From UBA6080 sp964607515 (lineage in GTDB: Bacteria; Fermentibacterota; Fermentibacteria; Fermentibacterales; JCC-6): a DNA stretch of 62,246 nucleotides. Each line of letters opens with the position of its first letter. Position 1 is the stretch's first letter. Both the position numbers and the translations under genes were made by a program. A model generated the notes under the pieces. The model had not been told where the DNA came from, ran no database searches, and saw only the letters and a program-made list of their open reading frames with translations. The stretch covers positions 1 through 62,246 of the forward strand of contig CAZSKU010000014.1 of NCBI GenBank assembly GCA_964607515.1. The letters run 5' to 3'. Shown in pieces: positions 7,629 through 15,779 of the stretch.

Positions 7629-9065
7629 TCACCTTCCTTTCCCGTGTTTCGAGAGGTTTTCGGCGAAAAGTGCCGAATACTCCGAGGTGGGAAACGCCGC
7701 CGCCATGGCGGAGGCGGCAAGTTCCACGCTTTTCCGGAGGGGGAGGGTGTAGCGCATTTCGGTGAAGCGGCTGCGGAACTGCTTCACCTTCTCCTTCACG
7801 TTCTCGCGGCGGATGATCACAGCAGCCATGAGTTCCGCCAGGGGGCCGAAATCGTCCTCGTTCATGCCGAACCTGGTCATCTCGCTGACCCCGGTGCGGA
7901 TTCCGGAGGGGGAGAGGAATGTCTCGTCGTCGGGCAGGGCCTGGTAGTTCACGATGATGTTGTTCTCCTGGAGCCTGTCCGCCACTTCCGCGCCGTCGCC
8001 GTGTTCCTTGACCCTGACAAGAACCTGGTGGGTCATGGTGTACCCGTCCGCCGGGTCGCCCTCGACCGTGAGGCCCTGTTCGGCCAGGTGCCGGGCGAAG
8101 GCCCTGGCATTGCCGAGTACCTGTTTCTGGTACTGGTCCTTGAAGGCGTTCATCTCCTCGGTGGCCACAAGAAGCCCCAGGAGGGTGGCCAGATGATGGT
8201 TGGAGGTGCTTCCCGGGAAAGCCCTGCTGTTGATGTCCAGCCAGAGCTTCCGCAGGGGGTGCTTCCTGTCCATGTTGGAGGCGATGACCCCCCGCTGGGG
8301 GCCGAAGAAGGTCTTGTGGGTCGAGCCGGTAACCACGTCGGCGCCCTCGGCCAGGGGGGCCTGGAAGGCCCCGTAGAGCCCCAGGACGTGGGCCATGTCG
8401 TACATGATCACCGGGCGGTCGGGCCACTGGGCGACGTGGTCGGCCAGGGCCTTCACCGGTTCCGGATAGATGAACATGCTCTTGCCGAAAACCACCAGTT
8501 CCGGACGGTGCAGGTCAAGCAGCTCGATCATCCGCTTAAGGTCTATCCGGTAGGGGTTGTCCGGAAGGACCGGGAAGTTGATGCAGTTCTCCTGGCCGGT
8601 GTCGGGGTTGCGGTCCACGAAGTTGTACAGGGCCCCCATAGGCTGGCTGGAGAGGTGCCCTCCCTTGCCCAGGTCGTTGTTCATCACCCCCCGGAGCCTT
8701 CGCCATTCGCCGCCTTCCCGGTTCACCAGCTTCACCGCGGCCTTGAACACCACCTCGTTGGCCATCTGGCCGCTCACGGGGCGGAGTTCCGTCTCTGTGC
8801 AGTCGAAGTAGCGGCAGAGGGCATGGGAAGCCTCAACCTCGATGTCCCGGATGAAGTCGGTGCCGTGGTAGAAGTAGACCTCCCGGCCCTTCATGGACCT
8901 GTGTTCGGCGTACCTGCCGGCGGGGTCGCAAAGCTCGCAGATCTTCACCAGGGGCGACGGCGTGTTCTCGGAGGGGATGAGGTTCACGCACTCCCTCTGA
9001 CGCCACCTGTTGTTTTCCTCCACCCTGGAGAAGAGCTCTTTCATTTTTTCCTCGAGACTGGCCAT
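7629..9065 (-). CDS. Divergent serine hydroxymethyltransferase-like PLP enzyme
   Basis: 478 aa, somewhat longer than typical GlyA (about 415-440). Fold type I aminotransferase features of the SHMT family are present: NLIPSEN near residue 28, the aspartate of YDMAHVLGLYGA near 223, and the PLP lysine in VTGSTHKTFFGPQRG (Lys251). The usual GlyA block around the tyrosine and substrate loop (YPGKRYYGG) is replaced by HRSMKGREVYFYHG. It may therefore act on a different beta-hydroxy amino acid or lack folate dependence; that is inference. An ATG start lies 12 bases after the preceding gene's stop. Its partners in the operon are a cation antiporter and a PTS-like regulator. Confidence 0.8.
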   Translation of the reverse strand: MASLEEKMKELFSRVEENNRWRQRECVNLIPSENTPSPLVKICELCDPAGRYAEHRSMKGREVYFYHGTDFIRDIEVEASHALCRYFDCTETELRPVSGQMANEVVFKAAVKLVNREGGEWRRLRGVMNNDLGKGGHLSSQPMGALYNFVDRNPDTGQENCINFPVLPDNPYRIDLKRMIELLDLHRPELVVFGKSMFIYPEPVKALADHVAQWPDRPVIMYDMAHVLGLYGAFQAPLAEGADVVTGSTHKTFFGPQRGVIASNMDRKHPLRKLWLDINSRAFPGSTSNHHLATLLGLLVATEEMNAFKDQYQKQVLGNARAFARHLAEQGLTVEGDPADGYTMTHQVLVRVKEHGDGAEVADRLQENNIIVNYQALPDDETFLSPSGIRTGVSEMTRFGMNEDDFGPLAELMAAVIIRRENVKEKVKQFRSRFTEMRYTLPLRKSVELAASAMAAAFPTSEYSALFAENLSKHGKGR

Positions 9066-9077
9066 GACACTGTCCTT

Positions 9078-9908
9078 TCAGAGTGTTTCCAGGCTTCCGC
9101 GCACGGTAAAAGGTTCCATTACCAGTATGCAGGCTCCCCGGTGGGTGTCCAGGTTGCCCGTGATCTCCTCGACCTCCGAAACGATGTCGTCCACCCTGTC
9201 CTCGGGGATCAGGGTTAGCACCACCCTGGGCTCCGGCCTGGACCGGCCGAGTACGTCCATGAATCCCGCGAATATGGGAACGCTGGACAGCACCGTACCC
9301 ATCATGGAGGCGTGGATGGTCACGGCCCCCTCCACGCCGCCCTCCAGGAAGAGTTCCATCACCCGGTTGTAGGCGGCCTCCTCCTGAAGGACCAGGATGA
9401 CCATCTTCCTCTTGTCCCTTCTGCCCTCCTCGAGCCTGGAGGTCACGGGAACCAGATGGTATAGAAAGGCTTCCCTCATGGCGAAGGGGGTGTCGCTGCT
9501 GAGGATCTCGTGGCGCGCCTTTCCGGCGCCCAGCACCCGGGCGGCCCCGGCGAGGATTCTCAGGTGGTCGTCCGTAGCGTCCTCGGGACCGGCTATTCCG
9601 CAGATGATGTGGGCGCTCCTGCCGTCCATGGAGTACCAGTTGATCCCACGACGGCACACCGCCAGGGCCAGGGCGAATCCCTCCATCGAGTCTATCCTGC
9701 AGTGGGGTATCGCCACGCCGCCGCCCACGCCGGTGGTTCCCAGCTTCTCCCTTTCCAGGAGACCCTCCACGATGGTCTGCAGGGGCACATTCCGGGCGGA
9801 GGGATTCTCCGCCAGCAACGCGGCGATGCCGCGGATTGCCTCTTCCCGGTTTCTGGCCAAGAGGCCGGTGCTGCAACTGGCCTGATCCAGAATCTGCTTC
9901 AGCTGCAT
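9078..9908 (-). CDS. PTS EIIA type-2 (PtsN-like) domain protein with C-terminal extension
   Basis: 276 aa. Residues 1 to about 150 form an EIIA fructose/nitrogen-type domain with the phosphorylatable His69 in GGGVAIPHCR. Residues from about 165 form a second alpha/beta domain (MVILVLQEEAAYNRVMELF...) resembling ferredoxin-like regulatory domains of the PII type. EIIA-Ntr proteins commonly regulate ion transport. Its gene sits 9 bases behind a CPA2 antiporter gene, so control of that antiporter is the likely role. AGGAGG precedes the ATG. No EI, HPr or PTS permease gene is in the window. Confidence 0.85.
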   Translation of the reverse strand: MQLKQILDQASCSTGLLARNREEAIRGIAALLAENPSARNVPLQTIVEGLLEREKLGTTGVGGGVAIPHCRIDSMEGFALALAVCRRGINWYSMDGRSAHIICGIAGPEDATDDHLRILAGAARVLGAGKARHEILSSDTPFAMREAFLYHLVPVTSRLEEGRRDKRKMVILVLQEEAAYNRVMELFLEGGVEGAVTIHASMMGTVLSSVPIFAGFMDVLGRSRPEPRVVLTLIPEDRVDDIVSEVEEITGNLDTHRGACILVMEPFTVRGSLETL

Positions 9909-9917
9909 GGAAACCTC

Positions 9918-11153
9918 CTAAAGGGTCGCTCCCCGGACCAGGGCGTAACGGGACACCGGCGGCCCGGTGATCTCATTGACGAATACCGAGAACAGCGTGA
10001 CGCTCACGATGGTTGCCGCCAGATGGGGGTTTCCAGCCAGCACCGGCGACGACTGCACGAACAGGGCCAGCCCGATGGCGACCCCCGCCTGGGGCAGCAT
10101 GGCGAAACCAAGGTATCGCCTGATGAGCGGGTCGCTTCCTGCAATCCCTGCGCCCAGCCTCACGCCGAAATACTTTCCCGCCGCCCTGGTCAGGACGTAC
10201 ACGAGCCCCATGAGAAGAATCCCCCCCCGGAAAAGATAGCCCAGGTTGAGCTCGCTGCCGGCTATGGCGAAGAAGGCCGCGTACATCGGCGGTGATATCT
10301 GCTCGAGGGTTCCCACTACCCGCCGGCTTCCCCCGGGCGAGTTGGCCAGCACAGCCCCGGCGGCCATGCCCGCCAGCAGAGGCGAGAAACCGAATGTGGC
10401 GGCAGCCGCGGTCATGATGCAGAGAAGACCGAGGCTGATGATGTATATCTCGTTGGTCCTGGGATTTTTGCCTGTAAGGAGCCTCATGATCCACCCGATG
10501 GCCACTCCCAGGGCCAGGGAGCCTCCTATCTCGTACATCCCGTGGAGCAGTGCCGCCCCGGGCCCCGCCCCGGCGGCTCCCACGGTGTTTCCCGCGAGGG
10601 CCATGGCCAGGGAGAAGATCAGCACGCACCCGGCGTCGTCCAGGGCTACTATGCCGTAGAGGTGGTCCACGAAGGGTCCCCGGGCCTTCAGTTCCCTGAC
10701 GATGGCCACCGTTGCCGCCGGAGCCGTGGCGGTGGCGATGGCCGCCAGAATAACAGCCAGCGAAAGCCCGGCGACGCCCGAGAGGAACAGGGCCAGGGCC
10801 ACCGCCAGGAAGGTGAGAAGCAGTTGAACGGTGGTGATGATGATCACCGGCCTGCCCGTCTTGCGAAGCTTCGCCGCGCTGAACTCGCTTCCTATCACCA
10901 GGGCGATCACCGCCAGGGCGACCTCGGTGATGATCCCCAGTTCGTCCCTCAGGTCGGGGTGGACCAGGCCCAGCATTCCTGGCCCCAGCACCATTCCCGC
11001 CAGGATGAAGCCTGTGATGGAGGGAAGGCGTAAGTTGGCCGCCACCCTTCCGAGGAACCAGCTTCCCATGAGCAGGATGCCTATCCCGAACACCGGGTGC
11101 GCGCTTACTGTGGCCCTGAATGTATCAGCGGCGTTGAGGAAGGAAGTCAGCAT
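9918..11153 (-). CDS. CPA2-family Na+/H+ or K+/H+ antiporter
   Basis: 411 aa with about twelve membrane segments. The pattern is that of the Na+/H+ exchanger domain of the CPA2 family: LRLPSITGFILAGMVLGP early, IALVIGSEF, ATATAPAATVAIVRE, and ALDDAGCVL with the paired acidic residues used for ion binding. It exchanges protons for Na+ or K+ across the inner membrane. There is no TrkA-N (RCK) domain fused at the C-terminus; the separate EIIA protein encoded next may provide regulation instead. The ATG at 11153 is chosen because GGGAGG lies upstream and the longer reading contains no membrane segment. It opens the operon and diverges from prfB. Confidence 0.88.
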   Translation of the reverse strand: MLTSFLNAADTFRATVSAHPVFGIGILLMGSWFLGRVAANLRLPSITGFILAGMVLGPGMLGLVHPDLRDELGIITEVALAVIALVIGSEFSAAKLRKTGRPVIIITTVQLLLTFLAVALALFLSGVAGLSLAVILAAIATATAPAATVAIVRELKARGPFVDHLYGIVALDDAGCVLIFSLAMALAGNTVGAAGAGPGAALLHGMYEIGGSLALGVAIGWIMRLLTGKNPRTNEIYIISLGLLCIMTAAAATFGFSPLLAGMAAGAVLANSPGGSRRVVGTLEQISPPMYAAFFAIAGSELNLGYLFRGGILLMGLVYVLTRAAGKYFGVRLGAGIAGSDPLIRRYLGFAMLPQAGVAIGLALFVQSSPVLAGNPHLAATIVSVTLFSVFVNEITGPPVSRYALVRGATL

Positions 11154-11250
11154 TGGGCTAATATACCTCCCTTTCGCAGGGAAGCCCCGGGCGGCTGTTC
11201 GCCTGGTTGAGTATATTTTCCCGGTCGAACCATGCTCACGGAGGTTTTTC

Positions 11251-12355
11251 ATGACAACCGAGGAACTGGCTGCGGGGCTCCGGGAAGCCGGAGAAAGGCT
11301 GCGGCTCCTCAAGGAGCGGCTTTGACTACCCGGGCCTGCTGAAGACCGAGTCCACCCTCAATGGCCTTATGGCCGCCGGCGACTTCTGGGACGACAGGCC
11401 CTCGGCCCTTCGGACCATCGCCGGACTGAAAAAGATACAGAACTGGACGGCCCCCCTCGGGGAAGCTGAAGGAAGGCTTTCCGACGGCACAGCCGCCCTG
11501 GAACTCCTGGAGATGGAGGAGGACGGGGGGATGAGGGCGGACGCGGAGAAAACCCTGAAGTGGCTTGAGAAAACCCTTTCCGACCTGGAGTTCCGGCAGA
11601 TGCTCAGCGGTCCCCACGACCAGAGCGACACCATCCTGACAATCCGCAGCGGAGCCGGGGGGATAGACAGCCAGGACTGGGCCGAGATGCTCATGCGGAT
11701 GTACGTGTACTGGGCCGAAAGGCAGGGCTTCGAGGTGGAGGTGCTGAGCACCTCCGAGGGTGAGGAGGCGGGAATCCGGGAGGGAGTTCTCTCGGTCCGG
11801 GGTCCCTACTCCTTCGGCTATATGAAAGCCGAGCGGGGGATCCACCGGCTGGTCCGCCGAAGCCCCTTCGACCAGAACCACCGCAGGCACACCAGCTTCG
11901 CGAGCGTGCTCCCCCTGCCGGACCTGGAGGAGTCGGTGGAGTTGGAGATAGACGAAGAGGACGTAAGGGTGGACGTGTACAGGGCCAGCGGAGCCGGCGG
12001 CCAGCACGTGAACAAGACCTCCAGCGCAATCCGGCTCACCCACGTTCCCACGGGCATCGTGGCCTCCTGCCAGAACGAGCGGAGCCAGCACAGGAACCGG
12101 GAGGTGGCGTGGCGCATACTCAGAGCCCGGCTGTACGAGCTGGAGGAGGAGAAGAGGCAGAAGGAGCGGGAGAAGCTGGAGGGCGTGAAACAGGACGTCT
12201 CCTGGGGCAACCAGATCAGAAGCTACGTCCTCCATCCCTACCAGATGGTGAAGGACCACAGGACGGGCATGGAAACCTCCGCCGTGGAGGCGTTCCTGGC
12301 GGGGGACATACAGGAGTTCATCCAAGCGTACCTGAAGGAGAACGGCGGGCGGTGA
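11251..12355 (+). CDS. prfB: Peptide chain release factor 2, programmed +1 frameshift
   Basis: The first 24 codons run from the ATG at 11251 to an in-frame TGA at 11323. The rest is read in the +1 frame from GAC at 11324, giving 367 aa, close to E. coli RF2 (365). The release factor recognises UGA and UAA stops. The RF2 tripeptide SPF is present (RRSPFDQNHRRHTSF) and so is the catalytic GGQ (SGAGGQHVNKTSSAIR). GGAGG precedes the start. The gene needs the frameshift at 11311-11326 to be expressed, which is the known autoregulatory circuit: low RF2 means slow UGA termination and more shifting. lysS starts one base after its stop. Confidence 0.95.
11311..11326 (+). promoter_or_regulatory. prfB programmed +1 frameshift site
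   Basis: AAGGAG acts as an internal Shine-Dalgarno, followed by a 3-base spacer (CGG) and the slippery CTT-TGA-C. The elements and their spacing match the well-known bacterial RF2 recoding site. Zero frame stops at TGA 11323-11325; the +1 frame continues for 343 codons. Confidence 0.95.
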
Positions 12356-12356
12356 C

Positions 12357-13826
12357 ATGGCTCTTGAACAGAATTCCTTGATCGCCGGAAGGCTCGAGAA
12401 GCTCTCGGCCCTGCGGGAAAACGGGATCGATCCCTTTCCAGCCCTCACCCCGCCCCGGCTGCCGGTGGAGCAGGTGCGGGCCCTGGACCCCGGAACGGGA
12501 GCCGAGGTCTCCACCAGCGGCCGGGTCCGGGCCAGAAGGGAGCACGGAAAGACCGTCTTCGCGGACCTGTCGGACCCCACCGGGAGGATACAGCTCTACT
12601 TCAACAGCCGGGAGGTTTCCCCCGAACTCTGGCAACTCCTGGGGCACATAGACCTGGGTGACATTATCTGGGTCAGGGGAACCCTCTTCACAACCAGGAT
12701 GGGGGAGCTGACCCTGGCGGTGTCCGGAATGAAGCTCCTCGTCAAGTCCGTCAGGCCGCTGCCCGTGGTGAAGGTGGACTCCGCCGGGGAGGTCCACGAC
12801 GCGGTCAGCGACCCGGACCTGCTCTACCGCCACCGCTGTGTGGACCTGCTGCTGAATCCGGAGAGCCGGCAGAGGTTCGAGAACCGCAGCAGGATCATTT
12901 CCGCCATGAGGGCCCACCTGGACGGACAGGGCTTCGTCGAGGTGGAAACCCCCGTCCTTCAGCAGCTCTACGGCGGGGCCAGCGCGGAGCCCTTCACCAC
13001 GACCTACAATTATCTCGAACAGAAGTGCTACCTCAGGATCGCCACTGAACTCTACCTGAAAAGACTCATGGTGGGGGGGTTCCACAGGGTCTACGAAATC
13101 GGGAAGGACTTCAGGAACGAGGGGGTGGACAGGACCCACAGCCCGGAGTTCACCCAGCTGGAGCTATACGAGGCGTGGACCGACTACAGGGGGATGATGA
13201 CGAGGTTCGAGGAGCTGGTGGCCGTCTCGGCCAGGGCCGCCGGAAAGGACAGGGAAGTGGTGTACCAGGGGCAGACCCTGAGGATAGAGCCCCCATTCCC
13301 CAGGATTCCCTTCGTGGACGCGCTCCATGAGAGAAGCGGGGAGAAGCTGTTCGATTTCGACCAGGACCGGCTTCTCCGCTATGCCTCCGGCCTGGGCATC
13401 TCCGTGGAGGGAGCCTCCCGGCCGGACCTGCTGGACAAGCTCTTCGACCATTTCGTCACCCCGGCGCTGGTGCAGCCCTGCTTCGTTACGGACTACCCGG
13501 TGGAGCTGTCCCCCCTGGCCAAGGGAAATCCGTCTGACTCCAGACTCACCGAGAGGTTCGAGGCGTTCATGGCCGGGACGGAACTGGCCAACGCCTTCAG
13601 CGAACAGAACGATCCGATGCTTCAGAGGCGGATTCTGGAGGAGCAGGCCGCAGGCGACGGTGTAAGGCAGGGGGAGGTGGACGAGGAGTTCCTCTACGCC
13701 CTGGAAGTCGGTATGCCCCCGGCGGGGGGGCTCGGGGTGGGTGTGGACCGGCTGGTGATGATACTCACGGACGCCGGATCCATCCGGGACACCATTCTGT
13801 TTCCCCACCTTCGAAGGGAAAGATGA
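12357..13826 (+). CDS. lysS: Lysyl-tRNA synthetase, class II
   Basis: 489 aa, the usual length. An N-terminal OB-fold anticodon-binding domain (about 50-150, VSTSGRVRARREHGKTVFADL) precedes the class II catalytic core. Visible core motifs are motif 2 (YEIGKDFRNEGVDRTHSPEF) and motif 3 (GLGVGVDRLVMILTD) near the C-terminus. It charges tRNA-Lys in the cytoplasm. The ATG lies one base after the prfB stop, the same prfB-lysS order known in E. coli and others. The next gene overlaps its stop by four bases. Confidence 0.95.
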   Translation: MALEQNSLIAGRLEKLSALRENGIDPFPALTPPRLPVEQVRALDPGTGAEVSTSGRVRARREHGKTVFADLSDPTGRIQLYFNSREVSPELWQLLGHIDLGDIIWVRGTLFTTRMGELTLAVSGMKLLVKSVRPLPVVKVDSAGEVHDAVSDPDLLYRHRCVDLLLNPESRQRFENRSRIISAMRAHLDGQGFVEVETPVLQQLYGGASAEPFTTTYNYLEQKCYLRIATELYLKRLMVGGFHRVYEIGKDFRNEGVDRTHSPEFTQLELYEAWTDYRGMMTRFEELVAVSARAAGKDREVVYQGQTLRIEPPFPRIPFVDALHERSGEKLFDFDQDRLLRYASGLGISVEGASRPDLLDKLFDHFVTPALVQPCFVTDYPVELSPLAKGNPSDSRLTERFEAFMAGTELANAFSEQNDPMLQRRILEEQAAGDGVRQGEVDEEFLYALEVGMPPAGGLGVGVDRLVMILTDAGSIRDTILFPHLRRER

Positions 13827-15025
13827 ACCGCTGGCTTGTCAGGGAACTGTCCTCGAGGCAGGTGGTCAGCAGGTCCCACTCGGGATTCGTGCGTTTCGTC
13901 GGTGTCCTCTCGGTTACGGGGATAGCCATCGGGGTCGCCGCCCTGGTGATTCTGCGGTCCTTCATGGACGGCTTCACCGGGGCCATACAGAGCAGCCTGG
14001 AATCGGTCAATCCTCCGATTCACATCTATGCTCCGGGGGGCGGACCCCTGGGTCCCCAGGACGTGGGGCTTGTGGAGGAGCTGTCCGGTTCGATCCCGGG
14101 CGCCTCCGGGGTGGTGGCGGTGCTGGAGAGGCCCGCGGTGGCCTCCGGCGCCCCGGGAACCGTGGCGGGGGTCATGGTGCGGGGTTTCTCGGGAGCCGGC
14201 GAAGGCGCTGTGCTGGGCAGAAGGCTGGCGGAGGCTCTCGGCGTGTCCCCGGGGGACACGGTCCGGCTGGCCTCCACCGCCGGGGCCAGCGTAGGGGGCA
14301 TGGGAAGGATACTGGTAGACACGATAATGCCCGTCAGGGTATCTGAGGTGAGGGACTTCGGAATAGACGACTACAACCGGACCCTGATCTCAACCTCCAT
14401 TTCCCGGGCCAGGGCCCTCTTCCGGGACGAAACCGCGGTCTCCTCCATAGGGGTCGTGCTGGAGGAGGATGCCGACCCGGCAGCGGCGGCGGTGGAGCTG
14501 GACTCACTGCTCAGGAAGAGTTTCGTGGACGGCGGTTGGCCGGAGTATATGACGGCGGTACCGTTCATGTCATTCCATACCAATCTTTTCCAGGCTCTGG
14601 GTCTTGAGACGGCCGCCATGACCGTCGTACTGGCTCTAATCACGGTGGTGGCCCTGCTCAACCTTTCCAGCGCCCTGACCATGATAGCCCTGGAGCACCG
14701 CTGGGATACCGGGGTGCTCCGGGCCATGGGCGCCCCGCCGGCCATGGTCTTCGTGACGTGCCTGGTCAGGGGGGCGGCCATCGGCGCCGCGGGAGCGCTC
14801 GCCGGGGTGGCGGCGGCATGGCTGTCGGTGGGGGCCGTGAACCGTTTCTTTCCCATCAGGCTAGACGGAAGCGTCTACTGGGTGGAGACCATGGCCGGAA
14901 GGTTCTCCGTGGAGACGGCCCTGGCGGCATCAGCCGCTACGGTGGCGGTTTGCCTGCTGGTTTCCCTGGCGCCGGCGGTTTCGGCCCTGTCCGACTCGCC
15001 TTCGGAGGCCCTGAGATATGAGTGA
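13823..15025 (+). CDS. lolC: LolC/LolE-type ABC transporter permease (FtsX family)
   Basis: 400 aa. One N-terminal membrane helix (residues about 25-45) is followed by a large periplasmic domain and three C-terminal helices, the MacB/FtsX arrangement used by lipoprotein-release permeases. The start SRSHSGFVRFVGVLSVTGIA matches the family's N-terminus. With LolD (next gene, 8-base overlap) it should extract outer-membrane lipoproteins from the inner membrane. Only one permease gene is present, so a homodimeric or LolF-like arrangement is likely. Its ATG overlaps the lysS stop by four bases (ATGA), so translation is coupled. Confidence 0.85.
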   Translation: MNRWLVRELSSRQVVSRSHSGFVRFVGVLSVTGIAIGVAALVILRSFMDGFTGAIQSSLESVNPPIHIYAPGGGPLGPQDVGLVEELSGSIPGASGVVAVLERPAVASGAPGTVAGVMVRGFSGAGEGAVLGRRLAEALGVSPGDTVRLASTAGASVGGMGRILVDTIMPVRVSEVRDFGIDDYNRTLISTSISRARALFRDETAVSSIGVVLEEDADPAAAAVELDSLLRKSFVDGGWPEYMTAVPFMSFHTNLFQALGLETAAMTVVLALITVVALLNLSSALTMIALEHRWDTGVLRAMGAPPAMVFVTCLVRGAAIGAAGALAGVAAAWLSVGAVNRFFPIRLDGSVYWVETMAGRFSVETALAASAATVAVCLLVSLAPAVSALSDSPSEALRYE

Positions 15026-15704
15026 TGCCTGTCCGGTGCTCTCCTGCCGGGACGTCCGGTACACCTACGGAAGGGGGGACAACGCGGTGCACGTTCTCAG
15101 GGGAGCCTCCCTGGACCTGTACCCCGGCCGGCTCACCGCGGTTACCGGCCCCAGCGGTTCCGGAAAGAGCACCCTGCTCCACGTGCTCGGTCTTCTGGCC
15201 CGGCCCGACGGAGGGACGGTGCTGGTCCGGGGGAAGGACCCCTGGAAGGTCAACGAGACCAGGCGGTCAAGGCTCAGGAACCAGAGCCTGGGTTTCGTGT
15301 TTCAGTTCCACCACCTGCTGGAGGAGTTCACCATCGCCGAGAACGTGGCCATGCCGTGCATGATCTCGGGCATGACCCGAAGGCGCTCCATGGACCGGGC
15401 GGAGGATCTTCTGGCGGAGGTGGGGATTCAGCACCGGGCCGGCCACTTTCCGTCGGAGGTTTCCGGCGGGGAGAGGCAGAGGGCCGCCCTGGCCAGGGCT
15501 CTGGCCATGGAGCCTTCGGTGGTGCTGGCGGACGAACCCACCGGGAATCTCGACGACGAGGCCACCGCCGTGGTGGAGAACCTGATGATGGACCTTGCCG
15601 GGAGCCGGAACCAGGCGTTCCTCATCGCCACCCACAGCAGGGAGCTTGCCCAGCGGTGCGGCAGGCAGCTCCTGCTGGACCGGGGGGTTCTCCGGGAGGG
15701 CTGA
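15018..15704 (+). CDS. lolD: LolD-type ABC transporter ATPase
   Basis: 228 aa, all one ABC ATPase domain. Walker A is GPSGSGKSTL (near residue 45), the Q-loop lies in FVFQFHHLLEEFT, the signature is VSGGERQRAALARAL, Walker B is VVLADEPTGNLD and the switch His is in IATHS. The FQFHHLLEEFTAIENV-like stretch is typical of LolD. It powers the permease encoded immediately upstream, overlapping it by eight bases. A 75-base gap to clpC follows that contains a TATATT element. Confidence 0.9.
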   Translation: MSDACPVLSCRDVRYTYGRGDNAVHVLRGASLDLYPGRLTAVTGPSGSGKSTLLHVLGLLARPDGGTVLVRGKDPWKVNETRRSRLRNQSLGFVFQFHHLLEEFTIAENVAMPCMISGMTRRRSMDRAEDLLAEVGIQHRAGHFPSEVSGGERQRAALARALAMEPSVVLADEPTGNLDDEATAVVENLMMDLAGSRNQAFLIATHSRELAQRCGRQLLLDRGVLREG

Positions 15705-15779
15705 TGCTGGTGAACTCCGGCGGGAACCTTATATTTACTTGCTGGTAAACCGGGAAAGACCACCGGGAAAGGGGCAGAA

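Noticed and set aside
7590..9218. 542-codon open reading frame on the plus strand
   Set aside because: It lies antisense to the SHMT-like gene. Its translation is His/Val/Gly-rich with no motif, as expected for a shadow frame of a GC-rich gene.
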